From: an uncultured Armatimonadota bacterium
GTDB taxonomy: Bacteria > Armatimonadota > Fimbriimonadia > Fimbriimonadales > Fimbriimonadaceae
DNA length: 64,000 nt
Reading direction: 5' to 3'
NCBI GenBank assembly: GCA_903927345.1
Contig: CAIYMO010000019.1
Span: forward strand, 1 to 64,000
The notes beneath the pieces are model-generated. The model was not told the DNA's origin. It saw only the letters and a list, made by a program, of their open reading frames with translations, and searched no databases. This document shows positions 54,685 to 63,321 of this stretch, piece after piece. The translations under genes and the position numbers were made by a program. Position 1 is the stretch's first letter, and the number at the start of each line of letters is the position of its first letter.

Positions 54685-55617
54685 ATGAGCAATCTTCTCA
54701 TCGCGATGTGCCTAGTCTCTCTGCAGTCAGCTCCTATAAAGCGAGACATTTCTGAGCTTGTTTTCAAGTCGATCGATGGTCGAGAATCGAAGGCTGTATT
54801 GTCGATCCCGAACGGAGACGGGCCGTATCCGTTAGTCGTCACCGTACATGGCGGTAATACGGAGAAGCCATACGGGTACCTACGGACGATGGCTGCGCCG
54901 AACCGTGTTTCGTCAATCGTGAATGATCTCAACAAGGAACAGTGGGCGATTCTTGCCGTAAGTTACCGCAATGGCTTTATGAATCTCGGTGATGACGATG
55001 TGATTGCGGGGATTCGGTTCGGTATGGGGCTCCCCAAAGTCGATAAGACTCGTGTCGCATTGGTCGGCGGGAGTCACGGCGGTTACAAGGTGCTTCAAGC
55101 CGCCATCCAAATGGGATCCGAGATCAAATGTGTCTCCGCAGGTTCACCGTGGATGGTGGATCCTGTCACCTTCATGCAGGCCGATGAGGTAAGTCCCCCG
55201 TTTTCGCTCATCAAGCCAGACGTCCGCTCGCGCCTAACCGCACAAGGCAAAGCACTGTACAACCAGATTCTCCGACGAGAAGGATCGGAGCAGAAAGCAC
55301 AGGAATTCTTGCAGGCGCACTCGGCCCATCATCAATCGACAAAGATCAAGTCGCCGTTGCTACTTCTCACGAGCCTAGCCGACGAGAGCGTTCCCCACGT
55401 CCTGGTCGAGCCACTCTACGCTCGAATGAAGAGCCAGCGCCAGAACGTCGAAATTTTCACAGTCGACAAGTCGCCACATGGATTCTATTGGGGGCGCTCT
55501 GAGGGTAGCGCAGAGAGGCGTGGCATTGAGCGAAACGGCACCGTCGATGAAGGGGAGGTTCGCATGACTTCTGCAAAACTCATCGACTTCCTGAAGAAGA
55601 ATCTCGGTCAAAAGTAG
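54685..55617 (+). CDS. secreted alpha/beta hydrolase (prolyl oligopeptidase/dienelactone-hydrolase-like)
   Basis: A 310-aa protein with signal peptide MSNLLIAMCLVSLQSAP. The alpha/beta-hydrolase fold shows VVTVHGG (oxyanion region), nucleophile elbow GGSHGGYK near residue 133, acid region SLADESVPHVL and late His in KSPHGFYWG. Likely an esterase or peptidase acting on extracellular substrate. It is the first of two hydrolase genes between the tRNA-fragment repeats. Confidence 0.83.
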   Translation: MSNLLIAMCLVSLQSAPIKRDISELVFKSIDGRESKAVLSIPNGDGPYPLVVTVHGGNTEKPYGYLRTMAAPNRVSSIVNDLNKEQWAILAVSYRNGFMNLGDDDVIAGIRFGMGLPKVDKTRVALVGGSHGGYKVLQAAIQMGSEIKCVSAGSPWMVDPVTFMQADEVSPPFSLIKPDVRSRLTAQGKALYNQILRREGSEQKAQEFLQAHSAHHQSTKIKSPLLLLTSLADESVPHVLVEPLYARMKSQRQNVEIFTVDKSPHGFYWGRSEGSAERRGIERNGTVDEGEVRMTSAKLIDFLKKNLGQK

Positions 55618-55703
55618 GAAGTAGATTCTTAGTCAGCTAAAGACCTAAGATTGCGAGAGAGCATCAAACCAGTTCGGCCTAAATGACAAGGTAAACAGCC
55701 CAG

Positions 55704-56585
55704 ATGTTTGTTTGTGTAATGTTCGCTCAAAGTGCCCTAACGCGGCAGGCCCCGGTTGAGTGGGTCACTCGTGTGGTAACTGCACCTCGGGTCCGGCAGT
55801 ACACGTTTCAGAGCAAGGCCGCAAAAGCCAAGGTCAGCTATCACTTGTACCTGCCACCGACCTACGAAACGGACAAACATAAACAATTCCCAGTTCTTTA
55901 TTGGCTACATGGCTCGGGTGGAGGGCTGCCAGGCATTAGCCCAGTCAGCTCCTTTTTTGATTCCGCCATGGAAGCTGGGAAGGTTCTTCCGATGATCATC
56001 GTTTTTCCGAACAGCTTTGCAAACGGAATGTGGTGTGACTCAACAGATGGCAAGATGCCCATCGAGACCATCGTGATCAAGGAAATCATCCCCGAAGTGG
56101 ATTCGAGGTTTCGAACGATAGCCAAACGAGAAGGACGAATCGTTGAGGGATTTAGTATGGGGGGTTATGGTGCTGGACGTTTGGGTTTCAAGTATCCCCA
56201 CCTATTTGCTGGTGTTTCGATGCTCGCAGCAGGCCCTCTTGATTTTGAGTTCGATGGTCCGCGTGCGGCATCGAATCCGAATGAACGGGAGAGAATTCTG
56301 CAGTCCGTTTTTGGTGGCAAGATAGAGGAGTTCAAGGCTCAAAGTCCATGGACCCTAGCTGAGAAAAACGCATCGAAACTCAAATCTGGAATCTCGATTC
56401 GCATATGCATTGGCGAAAATGATTTCACCTTGCCAGCGAACCGCAAGTTCTCATCCAGTCTGACCGAACTGGGTGTAAACCACGCCTATGTGACGCTACC
56501 GAATGTCGGCCACGATACATTGGCCCTCCTCAACGCACTGGGCGAAGAGAACTGGAAATTCTATCGAAGCCTGTTCGCGAAGTAA
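55704..56585 (+). CDS. secreted esterase (esterase D / feruloyl-esterase-like)
   Basis: A 293-aa protein with a short hydrophobic N-terminus (MFVCVMFAQSALTRQAP). Family features are FPVLYWLHGSGGG, nucleophile elbow GFSMGGYGA near residue 152, and catalytic His in NVGHDTLALL. This layout is shared by acetyl-xylan, feruloyl and other carbohydrate esterases. It lies 86 bp downstream of the first hydrolase in the same direction and could work with the sugar operon beyond 56780. Confidence 0.83.
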   Translation: MFVCVMFAQSALTRQAPVEWVTRVVTAPRVRQYTFQSKAAKAKVSYHLYLPPTYETDKHKQFPVLYWLHGSGGGLPGISPVSSFFDSAMEAGKVLPMIIVFPNSFANGMWCDSTDGKMPIETIVIKEIIPEVDSRFRTIAKREGRIVEGFSMGGYGAGRLGFKYPHLFAGVSMLAAGPLDFEFDGPRAASNPNERERILQSVFGGKIEEFKAQSPWTLAEKNASKLKSGISIRICIGENDFTLPANRKFSSSLTELGVNHAYVTLPNVGHDTLALLNALGEENWKFYRSLFAK

Positions 56586-56627
56586 TACTGGACTCCAGTT
56601 CAGCTGAAACGAATAATAAACAGTGCG

Positions 56628-56773
56628 TGGCGGCCCCGGAGGGACTCGAACCCCCGACGCCCTCCTTAGGACTGAAGAAATATAGGTTGCAAGAATCTGA
56701 TTTGAATCCACCGATGTCTCTGGACGTCTCCTGATTTCGCTGGCTATTGAGAGACCTATTGAGAGACCAATCT
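56628..56773 (-). repeat. tRNA-Arg(CCU) 3'-half fragment plus element arm, copy 2
   Basis: The first ~45 bp (56628-56672) are identical to copy 1 (tRNA 3' half with CCA). The following ~100 bp are similar with scattered changes and one short tandem duplication (TTGAGAGACCTA). Again the tRNA 5' half is absent. Copies 1 and 2 are in the same orientation and bracket 2.1 kb with two hydrolases. Confidence 0.8.
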
Positions 56774-56779
56774 GCGGGT

Positions 56780-57622
56780 TCACTTACCCCCGCTTGTCGC
56801 GATTCCCTGGATGAACGCCTTCTGAGCAAAGATAAACACGAGGATAATGGGCAGGATTACGAGCACTGAGGCGGCCATGAGCAGGTTCCACGGAGTGCCG
56901 CCGTGTTGCGTTTGATAGGCCTGCAAGCCTAGAGAGAGTGTGAACGAGCTCTGGTCGACGAGATAGATAAGAGGACCTAGGAAGTCATTCCAGGAACCCA
57001 TTAAAGCAAAGAGCGCCACCACTACAAGCGCCGGCTTCGCGAGAGGAAGAATGATGTCGGTAAACGTTTGGAACTCGCTTGCGCCGTCGATTTTTGCTGC
57101 CTCGCTCAATTCCTTGGGAATCTTGAGGAAGAATTGTCGCAGTAGAAAAATCGAAAAGGCACTTCCGAGATAGGCCGGAACCCACAATGGCTTAAATGTG
57201 CCGACCCAACCCAGCCACTTGAACAGTGCAAAGCTTGGAACCATCGTCACCGGGAATGGAACCATCATTGTCGCGAGGGTAACACCGAAAAAGAGATCTC
57301 TTCCGGGCCAATTGAGCCTTGCAAAAGCATACGCCACAAGCGAGTTGGACACGACCGCGCCAATGATCGTCAAGATGGTGATGACGATCGTGTTGCGGGC
57401 ATACACCAAAAAAGGGATGTACCCAACCTGCTCGCGGCCGTAGAGAATAGCATCGGGGTAGTTGTGAACCTGAAAAACCGACGGAATCCACCGTGGCGGC
57501 GATGTCATCGTCTCGGAAATGGGCTTCAACGAGGTCGTGAGCATCCACAAGAAAGGCAACACGAACATCAGCGCTACCAGGGTCAAAACAACATGCGTGA
57601 TCGCGACCTTAGCTGGTTTCAT
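56780..57622 (-). CDS. sugar ABC transporter permease (MalG-type)
   Basis: A 280-aa inner-membrane protein with about six transmembrane helices. The EAA loop is EAAKIDGASEFQTFTDIILPL near residue 180, which docks the ATPase subunit. The start MKPAKVAITHVV overlaps the partner permease stop by 14 bp. With the neighbouring permease and binding protein it imports an oligosaccharide. No ATPase gene is in the operon, so a shared MsmK-like ATPase elsewhere is expected. Confidence 0.92.
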   Translation of the reverse strand: MKPAKVAITHVVLTLVALMFVLPFLWMLTTSLKPISETMTSPPRWIPSVFQVHNYPDAILYGREQVGYIPFLVYARNTIVITILTIIGAVVSNSLVAYAFARLNWPGRDLFFGVTLATMMVPFPVTMVPSFALFKWLGWVGTFKPLWVPAYLGSAFSIFLLRQFFLKIPKELSEAAKIDGASEFQTFTDIILPLAKPALVVVALFALMGSWNDFLGPLIYLVDQSSFTLSLGLQAYQTQHGGTPWNLLMAASVLVILPIILVFIFAQKAFIQGIATSGGK

Positions 57623-58487
57623 AGTGCACATGTTTGTCGGAGTATTTTAGGGCTCCGAGGGTCAGAAGAAGAATGAAAAGGAACATGACCCAGCCCATCG
57701 CGCTGGCGTACCCCATCCGCTGAAATCGGAAGGCATTGTCATACAGGTACATGGCAAACATGTAAGTGCTTCGAGCGGGCGCCCCGCCGGGGAACATGAC
57801 TTGGGGGATCGCAAAAACTTGGATTGAACCGATGATGCCCATGATCACGTTGAAGAGAATCACAGGGGAGATCATCGGGATCGTAATGTTCTTCGTTTTG
57901 GCCCAAGACCCCGCTCCATCTATTTCGGCGGCTTCGTAGAGCGACTGGGGGACATCCTGAAGTCCAGCCAAGTAAATGATCATTGCATGACCGCATCCCC
58001 AAGCCGAAATGAGGATCAGTGTCCACTTGGCCCAACTTGGATCGCCGAGCCAGTTGGGAGGATTTACGCCAACACCTCGAAGCCCCGCATTCAGCAAACC
58101 ATAGTCTCCATTGAAAACCCACAGAAACAGGGTTGCTTGGGCAACCATGGGTACGAGAGTTGGCAGGAAGAAAAGCGTCCGATAGAACGCCATTCCTTTG
58201 ACCTTTGTGTTAAGCAACATCGCCAAGGCGATCGCCGCTACGGTGCTCAATGGAACCGCACCGATGGTATAAAGCAGCGTGTTCACTACGGAGTCTTTAA
58301 AGACCTGGTCTCTGGCCAACTCAACATAGTTTTGAGGGCCAATGAATGTTGGAGGTTTTAGAACGGAGAAGCTCGTGAAGCTTGTGATAAACGAGGAAAC
58401 CAAGGGATAAAGCATCAGTAGCGTGAATCCCAAAATCCAAGGCATAGCGAACAGAATTCCAATCCTGGCTTCCGTTCGACGATTCAT
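57609..58487 (-). CDS. sugar ABC transporter permease (MalF-type)
   Basis: A 292-aa permease starting MNRRTEARIGILFAMPWILGF. Six transmembrane segments and the EAA loop EAAEIDGAGSWAKTKNITIP (~200) are visible. The ATG overlaps the binding-protein stop (ATGA). It pairs with the downstream MalG-type permease. Confidence 0.92.
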   Translation of the reverse strand: MNRRTEARIGILFAMPWILGFTLLMLYPLVSSFITSFTSFSVLKPPTFIGPQNYVELARDQVFKDSVVNTLLYTIGAVPLSTVAAIALAMLLNTKVKGMAFYRTLFFLPTLVPMVAQATLFLWVFNGDYGLLNAGLRGVGVNPPNWLGDPSWAKWTLILISAWGCGHAMIIYLAGLQDVPQSLYEAAEIDGAGSWAKTKNITIPMISPVILFNVIMGIIGSIQVFAIPQVMFPGGAPARSTYMFAMYLYDNAFRFQRMGYASAMGWVMFLFILLLTLGALKYSDKHVHYETS

Positions 58488-59803
58488 TTGGAGAGCACCT
58501 GCTGTTGATAGGTCTTCCATAGTCCGTCAATCCGTCCTTGGGCCTCCTTGAGTGAAGTTTTCGGTGACTTTGATCCGGAGTTGACTTCTTGGAACGAGTT
58601 GTTCAGTTCGCCCGAGAGCTGAGTGAAGAAACCGGTGTGAGGCGGATAAAGAGCCTGCTTGGAGCGGGCAAGCTGATCAAACAGCCTGATCGCTTTGTTC
58701 GGGTGATTGGCAAAAAATCTATCGCTCACTTTCGCAAGCGGAGAATTCTTGCCATGTGCCGAGCAAAGACCCTCCATCACGTCTTGCCTCTGCACAAATC
58801 GGATGAACTCGAATGCCTCCCTGGCGTGCTTAGCACCCTTTGGAATAACGAGGACGTCTTGCGAAAGGATGCTATGACCCGCAAGGTCCGGTCGATCGCT
58901 TGGGTATGGGAACGGGACAGCGAACCACTTGATATTCGGCTGGTAAATCTTGATGTAGTTCGCCTTCCAAGTTCCGTTCAACTCGAACGCAACCTTTCCC
59001 TCCATAAAAGGATCTTGAGGAGAAGAGAAATTCCCAAACCCGCTTTGAAAGTTTTGGACGGAACTTGCACCGAACTTCTTGGAGTAACTCTCAATCCACT
59101 GGAGGGCCCGGATGGACTCTTGACTGTTGATGTTTGGCGATCCGCCCTTGAACACATCTCCGCCAAACAGTGATCCCCAAGACCAGTTCCACCAGCCGGG
59201 GTTCGATGGGAGAAAGCCTGCAAACTCAAGGCTTCCATCCTTACGTACCTTTGAGATTTTCAAAGCAAGTGCGTCCATCGCCTCGATCGTCTTTGGGAAA
59301 GTCTCTGGAGTTGAGACTTCTGGTGGAACCAGATCAGATCGTACGTACAGGGCAACAGACGCCGGCGTGCATGGAAGCGCCCAAAGTTTTCCATTGTTGG
59401 AGAGAGAGTCGTAGTAGTTCGGAATGTAATAGTCACGGGAGAGTCCGGCACGTGCGGCTGGTTCCGAAAGATCGGTGAGCGCATTGGCATCGGCAAACTG
59501 AAAAACCTGACTCTCCCAAATCCCCGCTATATCCGGTGGATTTCCGCCTGCAGTGGCAAGGATGGTTTTTTGGTCGATGCCCGAAATGGACAAATACTTA
59601 ACGAAGATTTTGTCCTGAGAGCGATTGAAGGCCTGCACCACCTTTTGCATTTCCTCGCCCTCAGATCCAGTCCATTTCTCCCAGTAGATGACCGTGACTC
59701 GATCGGATCGATCGCTTCGGGAGACAATCTGGTCACCGGCATACGCTGTAAAGCCAACTATTGCCGTCAGAGAGACCATTCCTAGGAGCATTCTCGTTGT
59801 CAT
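58484..59803 (-). CDS. extracellular sugar-binding protein (family 1)
   Basis: A 439-aa protein with signal peptide MTTRMLLGMVSLTAIVGFTAYA. The mature protein begins with VTVIYWEKWTGSEGEEMQKVVQAFN, typical of family 1 oligosaccharide-binding proteins, and has the LPCTPASVALYVRSDL hinge region. It delivers sugar to the two downstream permeases. Starts three bases after the GH42 stop. No lipobox Cys is seen, so anchoring may differ from Gram-positive homologues. Confidence 0.9.
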   Translation of the reverse strand: MTTRMLLGMVSLTAIVGFTAYAGDQIVSRSDRSDRVTVIYWEKWTGSEGEEMQKVVQAFNRSQDKIFVKYLSISGIDQKTILATAGGNPPDIAGIWESQVFQFADANALTDLSEPAARAGLSRDYYIPNYYDSLSNNGKLWALPCTPASVALYVRSDLVPPEVSTPETFPKTIEAMDALALKISKVRKDGSLEFAGFLPSNPGWWNWSWGSLFGGDVFKGGSPNINSQESIRALQWIESYSKKFGASSVQNFQSGFGNFSSPQDPFMEGKVAFELNGTWKANYIKIYQPNIKWFAVPFPYPSDRPDLAGHSILSQDVLVIPKGAKHAREAFEFIRFVQRQDVMEGLCSAHGKNSPLAKVSDRFFANHPNKAIRLFDQLARSKQALYPPHTGFFTQLSGELNNSFQEVNSGSKSPKTSLKEAQGRIDGLWKTYQQQVLSK

Positions 59804-59806
59804 GAA

Positions 59807-61855
59807 TTAGCCTTCGGTCGCCGCAAGAAGAACTGGCTCTTCATCTCCGGCGGATATTTTACGTTCGAGGATCTCAACCTGCCAAGGCTGGAGTCGTACG
59901 GTTCCCCAACCGACCGTCTCAACCTCTCTCGAGAGTGATGTCGCGTTCAGATAAAAGTGATACTCGAATTCATCGCCGTACCGGACTTGGCGGGTAACAC
60001 CCTCCGGAAGTTCTCCTGCCAGATGTTCTATTCCAAGGTCGTCCATGATTGATGTCATTAACTGATTTGTAAAGCGCTGATCGTTTCTCGAGCCGACATA
60101 GTACGCCCGGCCTGTCCCGTAGTTGTTGACAGTAGCCGCCGGCCTTCCCGCATAAAACTCATCGTCATACCACGCGATTGCTTTGGAAGTGGTCGGGTGA
60201 ATCAACTCACAAAAATCAACTACCGAGTATCGCTCGGCTTTGGAATCAAAGCCTGTGCATATCGAAACTTGCTGACCAACAGGTAACGCATCAATTTCTT
60301 CGCTCCAAACTCCGAACACTTTCCGAAGCGGAGCGAGATATCCCGATTCGAAAACGAGACTATTCTCGTCAGTCCAGGCAGTCAAGTATGTGGAGACAAG
60401 AGTCCCTCCGGCTCGAACGTACTCGGACAGGTTCGTTGAGGTGGATTCGGAGAGACTGTAAAGCATGGGCGCGACCACCAGTTTGTATCCTTCAAGGGGT
60501 GAATCTGGCCCAATCACATCAACTGAGACTCCCGCCTCCCAAAACGCCCGGTAGTGATCGATGCAAGTTTGCTCGTATCCCTTGTCCCGTTGAACTGGAC
60601 CGACGGCAGCGTCGAGTGCCCAACGACTCGACCAGTCGTAAATGATTGCTACTTCGGCTCGCTTTGCTGTACTCGCAATGTTCGAGAGTGCATCCAATGC
60701 GGCACCTGCTTGCTTGACCTCTCCAAAGATTCGTCCATTGTTAGTGGTCCCATGGTTCACAACCGCACCATGAAATTGCTCTTGACTGCCGCGTGACTGT
60801 CGCCACTGGAAGTACTGGACGCCATCCGCACCGTGAGCAACGGCTTGCAATGCCTCAAACTTGTGAACTCCAGGGCGTTTAGCAGTCATTGTTTCGTACC
60901 AGTTGCTGGAGTTCGGGGTGCATTCCATCAACATCCATTTTCCGTTTTTCGACAGGCCGCGAGTCAGATCGTGCTTGAAGGCTACGGAGATCCAAACCGA
61001 AGTCTGGTCGAGAGATCCTCCAAAGCCTGGGTAGCTGTCCCAACTGGCAAAGTCTAGGTTGGCATTGAACTTTCGGTAGTCCAAACCAGGAAAGGTGCCC
61101 ATGAGGTTTGTTGTATGCGGTATGTCCGGGGAGAGCTCCCTCAATGGAGCCGCCTCGTTCAGCATAAAGTCGACCGTTGCGTCGGTAATAAATCTTCTCC
61201 AATCGACGGTTAGGCCCTGAATTGAAACTTCCCCATGAGGACCTCCCGGAGCATCGAGTTGATCCCAGCCAGAGTAGCAATGACTCCAGAAGGTCGTCCA
61301 GTAGGCCGAATTGAGTGCCTCAATTGTCCCGTACTTCGCCTTGAGCCAATCACGGAACGCCGAAATTGTCTCCGGGCTGAAGTCTTCCCCGCCGTATTCA
61401 TTGGAAAGGTGCCAGGCTAGGAGTCGGGGATGATCGCCGTACCGCTCAGCCAATTTCCTTGCGATTAGCGCAGACTTCTGGCGATAGACGGGCGAGCAGA
61501 GATTGTAATTGACCCGGTTCCCGTGGAGTCGACGGACACGGTCAGAACCAGTTCGAAGGATTTCGGGATACTTTTGGGTCATCCACGCGGGTGCAGCGGC
61601 ACTTGGGGTGGCGAGTATGAAGTAGCGATCCGCCGCCGAAAGCTTCTCGATCACTTCGTCAAGCCAGGAAAAGTCAAACTCACCCTCATGGGGCTCTAGT
61701 TTTGCCCAAGAAAAGACTCCGATCGTCGCAACCTTAAACCTCGACTCCTGCATAAGGGCCATATCCTCATCCCAGACTGAAGGGTCCCACTGTTCAGGGT
61801 TATAGTCGCCACCATGCCAGATCACAGGAAGCTTTGGATTAAGGAATTTGAACAT
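59807..61855 (-). CDS. beta-galactosidase, glycoside hydrolase family 42
   Basis: A 682-aa enzyme. The start MFKFLNPKLPVIWHGGDYNPEQW was chosen because it directly follows the esterase stop (two-base gap) and matches the GH42 N-terminus (GGDYNPEQWDPSVWDEDMALM). The acid/base Glu is in HLSNEYGGED (~150) and the nucleophile Glu in LMECTPNSSNW (~310). The trimerisation and C-terminal beta domains are present. No signal peptide, so it cleaves imported galacto-oligosaccharides in the cytoplasm. Confidence 0.93.
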   Translation of the reverse strand: MFKFLNPKLPVIWHGGDYNPEQWDPSVWDEDMALMQESRFKVATIGVFSWAKLEPHEGEFDFSWLDEVIEKLSAADRYFILATPSAAAPAWMTQKYPEILRTGSDRVRRLHGNRVNYNLCSPVYRQKSALIARKLAERYGDHPRLLAWHLSNEYGGEDFSPETISAFRDWLKAKYGTIEALNSAYWTTFWSHCYSGWDQLDAPGGPHGEVSIQGLTVDWRRFITDATVDFMLNEAAPLRELSPDIPHTTNLMGTFPGLDYRKFNANLDFASWDSYPGFGGSLDQTSVWISVAFKHDLTRGLSKNGKWMLMECTPNSSNWYETMTAKRPGVHKFEALQAVAHGADGVQYFQWRQSRGSQEQFHGAVVNHGTTNNGRIFGEVKQAGAALDALSNIASTAKRAEVAIIYDWSSRWALDAAVGPVQRDKGYEQTCIDHYRAFWEAGVSVDVIGPDSPLEGYKLVVAPMLYSLSESTSTNLSEYVRAGGTLVSTYLTAWTDENSLVFESGYLAPLRKVFGVWSEEIDALPVGQQVSICTGFDSKAERYSVVDFCELIHPTTSKAIAWYDDEFYAGRPAATVNNYGTGRAYYVGSRNDQRFTNQLMTSIMDDLGIEHLAGELPEGVTRQVRYGDEFEYHFYLNATSLSREVETVGWGTVRLQPWQVEILERKISAGDEEPVLLAATEG

Positions 61856-61857
61856 GG

Positions 61858-63321
61858 CTAGTTGGGTTGAATTGTCGCAACAACGCCTTGCGCATAACAA
61901 CGAGCAAGGAAGTCGTCGGGGTGCATCGGGTCGGTCGTCAGGTCTTTACTACTTTTTGCCGAGTAGAGCGCCTGGCTCAGCTCGGTCATATCGAAGAATG
62001 CGACTCCCTTGCCAGATAAGGCACGGAGCTCACTCGCATACCCTGCCAGGTTGCCAACGTACGGTTCCTCTTTAGTGTAGTCAGGATCGAACTTCATCGA
62101 GGAAATGAGCAAGAATTCAGTGGCCGGATGAACCGATCTGATGGCATCAATCGCATTTTTGATGTTTGCAATGAATAGCTTTGGCGTGAGCGACCAGAAG
62201 TCATTCATACCAAAAGCAATCAGAACGAGATCTGGCTTCAAAGAACCGACTAAATCCTTAGCGTTGTCCTTTGCCCACTGGGAGGAGGCACCGCCGAGAG
62301 CAACATTAAATAGCTTAACGTTTCCTAGCTTGTGCGCCACAAGGGACGGCCACGGAGGCAGATATGGAGGGGTATTCAGAAATCCGGATACGTTTATTCC
62401 TAGCGTGATGCTGTCGCCGAAGGCGGCAAGCCTGAGCTGCTTTCGTGCCTTGAGTTTCGCAACCGTTCTTGGGAGGAACTCACCCTGGCTGCGTGGATAA
62501 GGTCTGGACCACAGGCTTTTGTGCTCGTAGGTGACAAACACGTGCCTGCCATCAAACCTCGTCCAAGGAAACTCTCCGGTTGCAAACTCCTTGTCGCTCA
62601 TCGTTTGGATCTTGGAGTTCCCTCGCGCAACGAGCTGATTCCCTTTCACGTCAAAATCGACGCCACGAGTGAACTTGATGCGGTGAGTTGGATCAGTAAC
62701 TGAGATGATTTTCGTGGGAGCGAAGAGTAGCCGTCCCGAAGCTGATTCACCGCTGCTTGATAGAAGCAGCACAGATTCATTAAATATCCGATGGCCCTCC
62801 CAGAAGGGCTTCATTGCTTCGTCGAGACTGACTTCCGGATTGTGCCGGATGATGGTCTTATCTTCGTCGTTAAGTTGCGCATCATCAACCGTTACAGCAG
62901 ACCCTTGAACATTCTCGATCTTCACGATCAGTCGGTCCGTATAAGAGTGAGTTTTGAAGTAAATTCCCGCAGTTGGGTTAGAATTTGGCTCCGCTGTTAG
63001 GCTCAATAGCACCTTGCCCGATCTATCCAAGCAAGTAGCAGAGATACGGGCGTTAGTCTTCGCCGCACTGGAGTGAAAACTAGCCGAAATCCATAAGATC
63101 CGCTCTCCAGGAACCTTGTAGGTTTGTGACAGGCTCCCGCCAGCTTTTCCGATCCTGACCGAGGATTTGCCTTTTACACGCTCTTCAGAACTTACCGAGA
63201 CATCGCCCTTAACTTCCCAACCGACTAACTCGTTGTCGAATCCTGGGTTGATGAGATAGTTGACTTTGGCAGGTGGGGTCATCGTTTGGTTCACCAGAAG
63301 GAAGAGCACCGAAGAAATCAC
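61858..63321 (-). CDS. secreted GDSL/SGNH esterase with N-terminal beta-sandwich
   Basis: A 487-aa protein. The GTG start overlaps the previous gene's stop (GTGA) behind an AGGAG site and gives a signal peptide MISSVLFLLVNQTMTPPA. Residues ~20-150 resemble a carbohydrate-binding module (LINPGFDNELVGWEVKGD). The SGNH domain has LAAFGDSITLG (Ser nucleophile), FGMNDFW (Asn) and DPMHPDDF (Asp/His). Probably removes acetyl groups from a polysaccharide before uptake. Confidence 0.88.
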   Translation of the reverse strand: MISSVLFLLVNQTMTPPAKVNYLINPGFDNELVGWEVKGDVSVSSEERVKGKSSVRIGKAGGSLSQTYKVPGERILWISASFHSSAAKTNARISATCLDRSGKVLLSLTAEPNSNPTAGIYFKTHSYTDRLIVKIENVQGSAVTVDDAQLNDEDKTIIRHNPEVSLDEAMKPFWEGHRIFNESVLLLSSSGESASGRLLFAPTKIISVTDPTHRIKFTRGVDFDVKGNQLVARGNSKIQTMSDKEFATGEFPWTRFDGRHVFVTYEHKSLWSRPYPRSQGEFLPRTVAKLKARKQLRLAAFGDSITLGINVSGFLNTPPYLPPWPSLVAHKLGNVKLFNVALGGASSQWAKDNAKDLVGSLKPDLVLIAFGMNDFWSLTPKLFIANIKNAIDAIRSVHPATEFLLISSMKFDPDYTKEEPYVGNLAGYASELRALSGKGVAFFDMTELSQALYSAKSSKDLTTDPMHPDDFLARCYAQGVVATIQPN

